Part shown: one piece after another, positions 17,001 through 23,970 of the stretch | Position numbering within the stretch: position 1 is the stretch's first letter | Layout: each line of letters starts with the position of its first letter | Assembly: GCA_946481095.1 (NCBI GenBank) | Contig: CAMLML010000055.1 | Span: 1-32,022, forward strand | Reading direction: 5' to 3' | Origin: an uncultured Cellvibrio sp. | GTDB taxonomy: Bacteria > Pseudomonadota > Gammaproteobacteria > Pseudomonadales > Cellvibrionaceae | Length of the DNA: 32,022 nucleotides | Program-made: the position numbers and the translations under genes | The notes under the pieces: model-generated | Database searches by the model: none | Told to the model about the DNA's origin: nothing | What the model saw: the letters and a program-made list of their open reading frames with translations, nothing else

Positions 17001-17788
17001 CGAAGATTGGCGGCAGCATAAGCGGCAAGAGTGATAATCTCCCGATGTAAATGTGAGGGAATTTTTTCGCGCACGGCATTAATTCTTTCACCAATCACAT
17101 TGCAGAAATTCTCTTCCAGAATTTGTTTGATATTCCGGGTGGATTGGCTGGAAATCAACATTGGCAACCAGGTTTCACGGCGAGCAAGCATATGGATCAT
17201 CAGATTTTCAAAACGATCAAAACGATTGTCCAGTAAACCTAATAATTCACTTAAGGATTTTGCCCAGGGGGTGTTGTCTTCCAGTGTGGCTAATAAAGCA
17301 CGCACAGCACGGCGATAGAGTTCTTCGGCATCTTCCTGAATTTGTGGTTGCGCGCCCAGAGTGGATTCAATCGGTAATTGTCGCGTGAGCGATGTGCATA
17401 GGCTATCGAAGGTTTGGATGCGTAAACGTGAAGGGTTTTCCAATAAATTCCACTGGAATTCCTGATCCTTTTCGATTACAGCGCGCGCCAATTTCCAGGT
17501 GGTTTGCTTATGCGATTCTTTGGGTGTTGGCAATTGTGCGTCCCGCAAGGCTTTTATAATACGTTCGCGCATTTCACCCGTAGCTTTTCGTGTAAACGTA
17601 ATTGCCAGAATTTCTTCCGGTCGTTCAACACGACTTAACAGCGTTAAAAAACGCTGTGTTAATAATTCGGTTTTTCCGCTACCTGCAGGTGCTTCACAAA
17701 TAAAAGATTGTGTTGGATCCAACGCGCGTTGGCGTTCGTGAAAATCCGGTGGTAGATCGGTTTGATTGGGTACAAATTCATTCAGCAT
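14027..17788 (-). CDS. addA: AddA-like UvrD/Rep helicase-nuclease
   Basis: A 1253-residue helicase-nuclease subunit for double-strand-break processing. SF1 motifs are all visible: Walker A APAGSGKT (K39), motif Ia ITFTRKATGEM (63-73), Walker B VDEFQD (D434, E435), motif III GDAMQSIYAFRG (~466), motif IV QTNFRS (~502), motif V TIHKSKGLEFD (~891) and motif VI LYVACTRAR (~969). The C-terminus is a PD-(D/E)XK nuclease with H1090, D1181, D1195 and K1197 (IDYKT). The ATG at 17788 overlaps the addB-like stop in ATGCTGAATGA (11 bp), with GGAG 9 bases upstream, so I rejected longer starts. Residues ~691-773 (HPLLTSPLARG to LLPRGGLGWG) are encoded by an inserted palindromic repeat between motifs IV and V, without breaking the frame. 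AddA is the best family match; RecB-like is a weaker alternative. Confidence 0.92.
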   Translation of the reverse strand: MLNEFVPNQTDLPPDFHERQRALDPTQSFICEAPAGSGKTELLTQRFLTLLSRVERPEEILAITFTRKATGEMRERIIKALRDAQLPTPKESHKQTTWKLARAVIEKDQEFQWNLLENPSRLRIQTFDSLCTSLTRQLPIESTLGAQPQIQEDAEELYRRAVRALLATLEDNTPWAKSLSELLGLLDNRFDRFENLMIHMLARRETWLPMLISSQSTRNIKQILEENFCNVIGERINAVREKIPSHLHREIITLAAYAAANLRAENYRSTILNCLDMDLEFQQLPDNQPKHLSRWVGLAGLFVSFAGEWRKSASVKIGFPLGETRDEKQISAHRKQQWKNIIDVLSLREGTLDAFKNLRSLPKPTLDEEQWRILQALFDILPVLVAQLTLVFRAQNAIDFTELSLAARRALGDADTPSNLALRMDYQLRHILVDEFQDTSLSQVELLNSLTQGWMPGDGRTLFCVGDAMQSIYAFRGANVGLFLHCREQGLANVQLENIQLQTNFRSQAGLVDWINRVFSSSFPQENNITSGAVKYSPAVAIHPKEEGKAVWLHTFVDHDTYYDEARYILGIIRKTRMDMPNASIAILIRSRDHASHILPLLKDNQIRYRAVDLEPLQNHAVIQDLLALTRALLHLADRTAWLAILRAPWCGLSLADLETIANIREINSDESEKKLPLPVVLEQCVLAMEFHPLLTSPLARGRDRSDINSPLHAAEEINNDSTNEKNNLNAVPNSVIGTISPLPSATAPGVALPPASVQLLPRGGLGWGERGEEPDLFIPHSIQIGNQQLSLLSDDGIKRLQRVLPILQTASTQRDRKTLRQWIQGCWLLLGGPAVVENETALSNANVYFDLLEKWEYASSLPSFEVLMRDVEKLYAQPDANADDSLQIMTIHKSKGLEFDVVIVPALDRKSRSDDSPVLLWQQRLNAQGKSELLMAPLTGNTKAKHPTYNHLRQEDTKKSQLENCRLLYVACTRARKKLYLSAQVKRDTEETARYKHPIRSSLLNSIWESAQSRMTPVENKKTAEPVTQEKPFKPRPLHRLHSDWQQPVAPEGKLLADYIPQFDYQEDANQINLQWQRNTARHTGTAVHRYLQAFAESGLQHWSETRIHQCQRKIKNLLKTLGVSITEIDSACQRTITLLCKVLNDAQAKKILATDYSFSANEYAVTLNTASGPLHLVMDRIYQDHSGNLWIIDYKTSEPAEGQSLENFYQQEVATYQQKMSLYKMAMERLGYQQVKMALYFPVIGGWREII
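15478..15718. mobile_element. MITE-like palindromic element inside addA
   Basis: The outer arms are TTTCACCCCACCCTAAC (15478) and its near reverse complement ending at 15718. Inside each arm sits the palindrome half CCTCCCCTTGGCA / TTGCCAAGGGGGA. A second nested repeat (about 15501-15558, between CTTGGCAACAACTGC and GCAGTTGCCGAGG) interrupts the left palindrome. The element is open in the addA frame over its full length. Related units are at 20141-20307 and 21607-21698. Confidence 0.8.
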
Positions 17789-20700
17789 CAGATAATTCTC
17801 CGGATACTTCTGAATCATCCAACAATTGATTTGATGCATCAAAATCAAACTGCTCGCGAATTCTACAGAGCGCATGTAATTCGCAATAACGACAACTGGT
17901 TGCAGGGTGTTTGGGGTCAACGGCAGCAGATCCCGCTAAAAATTCGCGAGCCAAGCGTGACAAGACGGTTTCCCAATGTTGCAAAATATCGGTCCAGTTT
18001 CCAGGTAAATCCATTTTTGGTAATTCGTTGGCATCGATTAATCCCGGTGCTATGTCACTGTCTTCTGCAATACCATTAAATAAAATCTTGTCAGTAGAAA
18101 TTTGTCCGAAAGCAGCGCCTGCAACCCGTTTTGAGTTGGCGATAGCATAGAGCGGAACCTGGGGTTCGGTGGGGCGATTACCTGTCCAATCGCGAATTGA
18201 CGTTTCACCGGTTTTGTAATCCAGCACAAATAAAGAACCGTTTTCCAATTCGTCAACGCGATCATAACGAATATGAATGGGCATTTTTTCCAGCTTGACA
18301 GTTTTGCGGCCTTCATTAAATAAAACGGTGAATGGCTTGCGTTGTTTTTCCAGTTGCAACCATTGCAAAACTTGTGTGCTCAGCCTTTGTGTTTCCAGTT
18401 GTAAAAAACGATGGCCTGCAACGCGTTTTTGGCGAATATCCGTCAGGGCTTGTGTTGTGGCTTTATTGATGAGTGCCAATAATTTTTCATCACTCAAAGC
18501 AAGTAATTTTGATTGTTCGCGCAATATTCGCCAGATAATCTCCATGACTTTGTGTAATAAATTACCGCGTTCCAGTGCACTTAAACCAATAGCAGGAGAC
18601 GGAATTTCACTGGAATGTAAACGATAACGTGCAAATGCCTGAAATGGACAGATTGCCTGGCTTTTTAAAATTTGTGAACCGCCACGAATAGATTCAAGAT
18701 CGACAATACGTGGTCCACAATAATCCAGGCGGGTTTCCATGTTGCGGCTGAAAAATAAATCCTGTTCGTAATCAGTTATTTCATCAATTGAAAAATCGGT
18801 CAACGGAAAATGGCTGATTAAAGGGCTTGCGGATAATTGTTTATCGCCTTTCATCGTTACGCTGCTGGCAAATAAATTGACACTGCCTTGTGTTAATCTC
18901 CGGGTTAAACGTTGCGCAAAATAAAATTCACGTTCGGGTGAGGATTGCGGCAAATTTAATTCACGTTGCACACTTACTGGCAATAGTGGATTGGGTTTTG
19001 CTGCAGGTGGCCAGGTGTCATCATCCAGACCTATTACCCATAATTCATCAAAGGGTAAGCCAGCTGCTTCGAGTAAACCTAAAATTTGCAAAGGTGAACT
19101 GCGTGTTTGCGCATGAAAAGCCGTTTGTTGTAATGCCAGGGTTAAAACATCCAGCGCTTTGTTGTGATCAATTTTATCCAGCACATAATCCAATCCGGAA
19201 AATTCGTCGAGTGTTTCCTGCCAGCTTTGTATTTGCTGATATTCCAATGTATCTATTTGCCTGTCTCCTGGCCATCCCCAGGCTTTTAATTGCTCGATAA
19301 AAATGCTGCACCATTCACTGGGATAACGCGTCACTTTTTTATGTTGTTTTCGGAGTAAATCGAAATCGCTTAAGCGTTGATAGAAATCATTTTTAATTTC
19401 CGTCATTTTTGAAGGAGATCCAGAATCTCTATCATTGATAAAGTCACTGAGTTCTATTTGATCTTCATTTAATGGCGCATCGTCATCCACGCGTAGGGGA
19501 TCCAGCTTTTCATTGCCATCAAGAAATGGATTCTCGCTTTCGCGAGAATGACGAGGACGAAGTTTTGCAACACGCTCACTAATAAAAGTTTTAAATTGCT
19601 GAAAACTGAATTCCAATTCGCCTGCATCATGCAATGCCACATCCCACAAAGCACGTGTTGCTAATTCCTGGGTTGATCCCACAAAGGGTGAACGCAATAG
19701 TGCAGACAGTTGATATAGATCCAATCGTTCTGCCTGACAACTTAATGCGGTAAGCCCTATTGAGATAATCGGAACTTGTGCCAAAGGTTGTCCTGCTGAA
19801 ATATTAAAGCCGGTCGCATGTTGCGCTTGATCCGGAAAAATATATTGCGGTTCAAATTCCTGCATAAACACACGTTCAATACGACTGCGTTGCGCTGTTA
19901 AATTCGGCACAACAATACCAATGGTTGAATTGGGTCGAGCGGCAATTTTTTCTTTCGCCCAACGAGTCACAGCATTCAGTTCTTGTTGTTCGTTGATGAA
20001 TTCAATTCGCTGCGCGGAATTTTTTTCAACTTGTAAATCCAGTGATGAAATTTTTATGCCGAGATTTTCGAGGCAATTTAATAAATGTTGGATTGAAGGA
20101 GTGAGTTCGTCGAAGCCGTAGAGGATGATTTCTTGGGGTAAAAGCCTTACCCCCTCCCGGCCTCCCCCTTGGCAGGGGGAGGAGTTTACTTTTGCTGTTT
20201 GTGCGAGGTTCGGCATGTCTCCTTCGCTCAAATTTAATCCTGTTTTTGTTGTGGCACTTATAGTCCCTCCCCCTGCCAAGGGGGAGGTTAGGAGGGGGTA
20301 AGGCTTTTGATTTAGGGAATTCAACCTCCCCACCAACAACCCCGGCACCCGCACCGCCGACAACAACTGATCCCGCTCACAAATCCGCTCAAATTCCTGA
20401 TGCCAATGCTGAAAAATAAAAGAATCACCACAGGCTTTTGCTGCCCTCACCAATTTTTGCAAATCCAGGCGCCATTCATGCATTAATGCCCATGCATCCT
20501 GAGCTTGTCTTGCAGTGGCACGGGAATTAATCAGGGGAGGGGTGTCGGGGTATTGTTCCAGCACTTTTTCCCACAGCAGATTTTCCTGAAAATTACTGAG
20601 AAGGGTGTAAGTGGCTAAAGGGTGATCATCAATAAACTCAAGATCCGACCAGAGTTGCTGAATCCAGGTGTTAATTGCAAGACAACGCAGCCCTTTAAAG

Positions 20701-20852
20701 GCGTTGGAAGTTTGCATGGCCGCATAGCGCTCAATAAAAAAGCGACTCAATCGTTTATTGGGCGTCAGCAACACTGTGTGATGCACATTAAGGTTCGCAA
20801 AAAACTGCGCGAGTTGCTGATCAAAAGGGGTTTTCGCCACCAAATCTACCAT
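17778..20852 (-). CDS. addB: AddB-like PD-(D/E)XK nuclease subunit (TIGR03623-like)
   Basis: A 1024-residue partner of the AddA-like helicase. The N-terminal region has LLTPNKRLSRFF in place of a Walker A, as in proteobacterial AddB-like proteins (TIGR03623, probable DNA repair protein) whose helicase part is inactive. The C-terminal nuclease has H767, D864, D878 and K880 (LDYKTGE), and four cysteines, C735 and C987/C990/C996 (CRYCELHALC), in the arrangement that binds an iron-sulfur cluster in AddB-type nucleases. I chose the ATG at 20852; a GTG at 20855 is also possible. Two inserted repeats are translated in frame: residues ~184-239 (20141-20307) and ~431-460 (19481-19553, RHSRESENPFLDG). 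The gene overlaps addA by 11 bp and is divergent from the ligase cluster. Confidence 0.9.
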   Translation of the reverse strand: MVDLVAKTPFDQQLAQFFANLNVHHTVLLTPNKRLSRFFIERYAAMQTSNAFKGLRCLAINTWIQQLWSDLEFIDDHPLATYTLLSNFQENLLWEKVLEQYPDTPPLINSRATARQAQDAWALMHEWRLDLQKLVRAAKACGDSFIFQHWHQEFERICERDQLLSAVRVPGLLVGRLNSLNQKPYPLLTSPLAGGGTISATTKTGLNLSEGDMPNLAQTAKVNSSPCQGGGREGVRLLPQEIILYGFDELTPSIQHLLNCLENLGIKISSLDLQVEKNSAQRIEFINEQQELNAVTRWAKEKIAARPNSTIGIVVPNLTAQRSRIERVFMQEFEPQYIFPDQAQHATGFNISAGQPLAQVPIISIGLTALSCQAERLDLYQLSALLRSPFVGSTQELATRALWDVALHDAGELEFSFQQFKTFISERVAKLRPRHSRESENPFLDGNEKLDPLRVDDDAPLNEDQIELSDFINDRDSGSPSKMTEIKNDFYQRLSDFDLLRKQHKKVTRYPSEWCSIFIEQLKAWGWPGDRQIDTLEYQQIQSWQETLDEFSGLDYVLDKIDHNKALDVLTLALQQTAFHAQTRSSPLQILGLLEAAGLPFDELWVIGLDDDTWPPAAKPNPLLPVSVQRELNLPQSSPEREFYFAQRLTRRLTQGSVNLFASSVTMKGDKQLSASPLISHFPLTDFSIDEITDYEQDLFFSRNMETRLDYCGPRIVDLESIRGGSQILKSQAICPFQAFARYRLHSSEIPSPAIGLSALERGNLLHKVMEIIWRILREQSKLLALSDEKLLALINKATTQALTDIRQKRVAGHRFLQLETQRLSTQVLQWLQLEKQRKPFTVLFNEGRKTVKLEKMPIHIRYDRVDELENGSLFVLDYKTGETSIRDWTGNRPTEPQVPLYAIANSKRVAGAAFGQISTDKILFNGIAEDSDIAPGLIDANELPKMDLPGNWTDILQHWETVLSRLAREFLAGSAAVDPKHPATSCRYCELHALCRIREQFDFDASNQLLDDSEVSGELSDAE
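19481..19553. mobile_element. RHSRES-type palindromic element inside addB
   Basis: The ends are CGTCATCCACGCG (19481) and its imperfect inverse ending CGCGAGAATGACG (19553); TTCTCGC-TTT-CGCGAGAA is the inner stem of the right end. On the coding strand it gives RHSRESENPFLDG, close to the widely seen translated repeat RHSRESGNP. It stays open in the addB frame and adds about 25-30 residues. Confidence 0.75.
20141..20307. mobile_element. MITE-like palindromic element inside addB
   Basis: The termini are a perfect 17-bp inverted repeat: AAAGCCTTACCCCCTCC at 20141 and its reverse complement ending at 20307. Each end contains the palindrome CCTCCCCCTTGGCAGGGGG-like core (20161-20182 and 20266-20287). 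The ~80-bp centre is AT-rich. The whole is translated in the addB frame as PYPLLTSPLAGGG...SPCQGGGREGVRLLP. The unit is the same as in the pair at 21607-21698. Confidence 0.85.
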
Positions 20853-20987
20853 CACTTTTTTGGAATGAGATGTTATTCTTCGCCAGCGTCACATGGCTGG
20901 ATTGTGGATGTGAATCATATCCTCCCCAACTCGCTTTGTCGTCGCTGTTCTGAATCATCCGCTGATAAAAAAGCAAAGGAGTAGACA

Positions 20988-21599
20988 ATGGCCAGAAGTC
21001 TGCAGTTCGCCTTGGGCGACCAGCATTTTAATTGTGATCTGCAAAAAGTGGATCGCAACAAACTCTATGGTTGGATCGACACAATTGCAGTCGATAAAGA
21101 TGGAAAAGAGTGTCACATAGGTTCAATTTCCAGTGACGGCATGCATATTTTTTCCAAAGGTTCTTTTGAACAAGGTTATCTGGATATTTCCGGTCGCTGG
21201 CTGGAACGTGATGCCTTGAATGTGGTAGATGCCGATAATCAACTTATCGAGAAAAAAGAATCTTCTTTTAATAGTGATATTCCGCTGACAGATACAGTCT
21301 CTGTCGATACTTATTTGGCGCATGTGATCAAATCGGTTTATCAATTACAAACCGATACCGCTTTGTTGGAGCAAGTAAAAAACTCCAGGGAAATTTTTTG
21401 CTTCCCCTTTAATTACTACGCCAGCCACAATCCCGACACCGCTTTTTTAATTGAAAGTGATGGCAATTTATTTATGACCATTGGTCAACATTGCGGTTTT
21501 GAATTTATCGAAATGCAAAATATCGATTCAACTTTGTTGGAAGATGATGAAGACGAAGAAGAATCGGATGATGAAGAAATTGATTTTAGTATGTTTTGA
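20988..21599 (+). CDS. Uncharacterised protein, first gene of ligase cluster
   Basis: A 203-residue protein with no family I can name. The N-terminal part (1-90) is beta-rich with the phrases KVDRNKLYGWIDT, DGKECHIGSISSDG and DISGRWLERDAL; the middle contains DTYLAHVIKSVYQL (helical). The last ~23 residues are extremely acidic (EDDEDEEESDDEEIDF), a feature of some nucleic-acid mimics and chaperone-like adaptors. There is no signal peptide or membrane helix. AAAGGAG lies 7 bases before the ATG. It is divergent from addB by 135 bp and is followed by two genes on the same strand, the second of which is ligase-like, so a nucleic-acid role is plausible by context only. Confidence 0.75.
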   Translation: MARSLQFALGDQHFNCDLQKVDRNKLYGWIDTIAVDKDGKECHIGSISSDGMHIFSKGSFEQGYLDISGRWLERDALNVVDADNQLIEKKESSFNSDIPLTDTVSVDTYLAHVIKSVYQLQTDTALLEQVKNSREIFCFPFNYYASHNPDTAFLIESDGNLFMTIGQHCGFEFIEMQNIDSTLLEDDEDEEESDDEEIDFSMF

Positions 21600-21606
21600 T
21601 TTAGTT

Positions 21607-21698
21607 CCTCCCCCTGCCAAGGGGGAGGTTAGGAGGGGGTAAGGTATCTCAATCAAAAAGCCTTACCCCACCCCAGCCCTCCCCTTGGCAGGGGAGGG
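21607..21698. mobile_element. Pair of inverted MITE-like units
   Basis: Unit A (21607-21644) starts with the palindrome CCTCCCCC-TGCCA-AGGGGGAGG and ends GGAGGGGGTAAGG. Unit B (21661-21698) is its inverse, beginning CCTTACCCCACCCC and ending in the palindrome. Sixteen bases separate them, so the pair can fold into one long hairpin between the first and second genes of the ligase cluster. They are the same units as in addA and addB. Confidence 0.85.
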
Positions 21699-21751
21699 AG
21701 CAAAAGCAAAATCAAATTCAGCAAAAAAATTGAAAACCTAAAGGAACAAAA

Positions 21752-22474
21752 ATGAAAGTCATCAATATAGCCGATGAAAAACAACGTAACTCGCGGGTAG
21801 CATTGGATAATAAAAAGCGTGCGCAATTTACCCGGCGTGTTGATCAACAATTACAGCCGGTTGAAGGTGTGCGTATTGTTAAAGGTTCTTTGGAAACTGA
21901 TCTCACCAGTTTGACTCGCGAGATTACACCGGAAGAATTGTCGCAGAAGTTAATCGACGCTGATCCGGAAATTGATCTGGAATTGTTTGGCAAACGCATT
22001 GATAGCACTGTGCGAATTTATTTAAACAGTGACAATCAACCTGCCGGTGCTGTGCACTTGAAGGAGCGTGTATTTTCAGCATCAGGTGAAATGACAGAGG
22101 AGCGTGATTTGCATGAAGTGGAAGCCAATATTAACGGCGAATCACCCCTGAAATGGACTGGGCGTTTATTGCCGAAATTGGAATGTGTAAAGAAATTTGT
22201 TTTTACCAATGCCTATCAAATCAAACACGTGGATGGTTTAACCTTTGATTTTCTCTATAACATGGCAAAAGATTTGGAAGAAAAACAAAGTTTGTTATTT
22301 TTAGGTGCCGGTAAAAAATCCAACGAGCCACTGATTTTGTCGCGTAACGGTAAACAGTTCCGCGCTTTTCTGGAAGGTCGAACCAAAGGTAATGCATATC
22401 AATTAATTATGCATTTAACCAATCTCGAATTAAAACCTGTTCCAAAAGAAAATGATAAGGAGAAAGCAGAATGA
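21752..22474 (+). CDS. Uncharacterised protein, second gene of ligase cluster
   Basis: A 240-residue cytoplasmic protein I do not recognise. The start MKVINIADEKQRNSR is followed by a basic helical stretch (NKKRAQFTRRVDQQL). The middle (75-150) alternates beta strands (STVRIYLNSDNQP, GAVHLKERVFSA, RDLHEVEANI) and the C-terminal half contains FDFLYNMAKDLEEKQSLLFLG and KPLILSRNGK-like strands. No catalytic motif is obvious. Its stop overlaps the ligase start in ATGA, a sign of translational coupling, so it probably works with the ligase-like protein. AAAGGAAC precedes the ATG by about 7 bases. Confidence 0.8.
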   Translation: MKVINIADEKQRNSRVALDNKKRAQFTRRVDQQLQPVEGVRIVKGSLETDLTSLTREITPEELSQKLIDADPEIDLELFGKRIDSTVRIYLNSDNQPAGAVHLKERVFSASGEMTEERDLHEVEANINGESPLKWTGRLLPKLECVKKFVFTNAYQIKHVDGLTFDFLYNMAKDLEEKQSLLFLGAGKKSNEPLILSRNGKQFRAFLEGRTKGNAYQLIMHLTNLELKPVPKENDKEKAE

Positions 22475-23916
22475 GTTTTTACGATGCAAAGAAAATGGAA
22501 GCCTTGGGCAAGGGTGTGATGGTGGGTCAAGGTGCATTGACTGATTCCGGTTTGTTAAATTTGGCACGCAGCTACAAAAAGAATGTGGCGTCGCGTTATC
22601 GATTATTAAATGAAGGCGATATTGCCAGTATTGAATCCACCCAATTGCATGCCTCATTAAAGCTCGATGGCCAATTACATTTTTTGTTTAAATACGGCGA
22701 CGACTGTTTTCTGTTTAATATTAAAGGTCGTGTGATTACTGGCTTGCCACTACTCGAAGAAGCAAAAAAAGTATTTTCGAAATTTGAAAAAGTGGTTTTG
22801 GCCGGTGAGTTATATGTCAATTCCAGCGACTCACGTTCACGAGTTTATGATGTGACTTCTGCTTTAGGAACAGGTGCGGGCGAAAAGGCACAGACGTTAT
22901 CTTTTGCGGCGTTCGATCTGTTGGAGCTTGATCGCGATAATTGTCGCGCTATGGCGTTTGTCGATAAACAGAAAAAATTATCGGAATTGCTGCCTGCCAA
23001 TGGTAAATGTCACAGTGTTGAGCACCATAATGTCGATACTAAAAATTTATCGCAGCTCTACAAAACCTGGGTAACGGATGGAGAACAGGAAGGGATTGTC
23101 TGTGTAGATGAGCACAATCACACTATTTATAAAATCAAACCCAAACACAATATAGATGCCGTCATTTTAGGTTTTACTGAATCACCGGACGTAGCTGATA
23201 GCTTGCGTGTGTTGTTAACGGGGTTGATGCGACCTGATGGTAGTTTTCAAGTTTTTGCAAAAGTGGGTACAGGCTTCGATGATGAACAGCGTCGCGAGTT
23301 TTATCACAAACTAAAAGCCATGGCAGTTCCATCGGCTTACCGCACGACTGATCGCAATCACACACTGTTCACCATGGTACGCCCGGAAATCGTTATTGAA
23401 TTTGCATTCCACGATTTGATTTACGAAAACTCTGCCGGTAAACCGGAAATGAAACCCGTATTAACCTACAGTCCATCTGAGGGTTACAAAGCACAATTGC
23501 CACAACCTTTCGTGAGTTTATTGGGTCCGGTTTTTAAACGCATTCGCGATGATAAATCAGTAACACCTGAAGATTTACGTTTAACCCAACTGCAAAGTTT
23601 CGTTGAACTGGATAATCTTGAAAAAGGCGCAGAAAGTTTGGATCTTGCCCAAAGTAGCATCCTCAAACGCGAAGTTTATAAAAAAGAAACCAAAGGTTTG
23701 GTCAGTGTCCGCAAATTTATTGCCTGGAAAACCAATAAAGAAAAAATTGACAGCAACTATCCTGCTTTCGTTTTTTGTTACACCGATTACAGCCCAGGTC
23801 GTAAAGATCCACTGAAAAGAGTTTTGCGAACCGCACCGGATGAGTCCAGCCTGAATGAAATCTTTAATACATTTAAAGAAGAAGAGGTGAAGAAGGGTTG
23901 GGCTTTGGCGAGTTAA
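22471..23916 (+). CDS. ATP-dependent DNA-ligase-like nucleotidyltransferase
   Basis: A 481-residue protein with the motifs of covalent nucleotidyltransferases: motif I KLDG with the presumed nucleotidyl-lysine K64, motif III GELYV with E113, AAFDLLEL (~146, the IIIa type), motif IV EGIVCVD with E207, and motif V YKIKPKHNIDA with K221/K223. An OB-fold-like region follows (~230-340). The arginine usual five residues after the motif I lysine is replaced by leucine (K64-L-D-G-Q-L69). The C-terminal ~140 residues contain no domain I recognise, and there is no nuclease or primase domain. It starts inside the stop of the upstream gene (ATGA). It could be a DNA ligase, an RNA ligase or another AMP transferase; partner genes differ from known LigC/LigD operons. 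Confidence 0.82.
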   Translation: MSFYDAKKMEALGKGVMVGQGALTDSGLLNLARSYKKNVASRYRLLNEGDIASIESTQLHASLKLDGQLHFLFKYGDDCFLFNIKGRVITGLPLLEEAKKVFSKFEKVVLAGELYVNSSDSRSRVYDVTSALGTGAGEKAQTLSFAAFDLLELDRDNCRAMAFVDKQKKLSELLPANGKCHSVEHHNVDTKNLSQLYKTWVTDGEQEGIVCVDEHNHTIYKIKPKHNIDAVILGFTESPDVADSLRVLLTGLMRPDGSFQVFAKVGTGFDDEQRREFYHKLKAMAVPSAYRTTDRNHTLFTMVRPEIVIEFAFHDLIYENSAGKPEMKPVLTYSPSEGYKAQLPQPFVSLLGPVFKRIRDDKSVTPEDLRLTQLQSFVELDNLEKGAESLDLAQSSILKREVYKKETKGLVSVRKFIAWKTNKEKIDSNYPAFVFCYTDYSPGRKDPLKRVLRTAPDESSLNEIFNTFKEEEVKKGWALAS

Positions 23917-23926
23917 TCCAGAGTAG

Positions 23927-23945
23927 GGTGGGCAATTTGCCCGCC
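23927..23945. repeat. REP-like hairpin between convergent genes
   Basis: GGTGGGCAA-T-TTGCCCGCC, a 9-bp stem with one G-T pair, preceded by GTAG. It sits 10 bp after the ligase-like gene and 25 bp past the end of the minus-strand ABC exporter, the same setting as the near-identical copy at 6191-6209. Confidence 0.8.
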
Positions 23946-23970
23946 TGAGTTTTAATTAATATCTCTATGC

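Noticed and set aside
17789..17920. Longer start for the addA-like gene
   Set aside because: The extra 44 residues overlap the conserved cysteine region of addB in another frame and match nothing in AddA; the ATG at 17788 has GGAG at 9 bases and the typical overlap with the upstream stop.
15478..21698. CRISPR array
   Set aside because: The repeated CCTCCCCC/GGGGGAGG units are few, irregularly spaced, in both orientations and partly within coding sequence; no cas genes are present.
4515..23945. Rho-independent terminators at the GC-rich hairpins
   Set aside because: None of the hairpins at 4515, 6191, 12042, 13986 or 23927 is followed by a T-run on the strand where it would act, so I list them as repeats.
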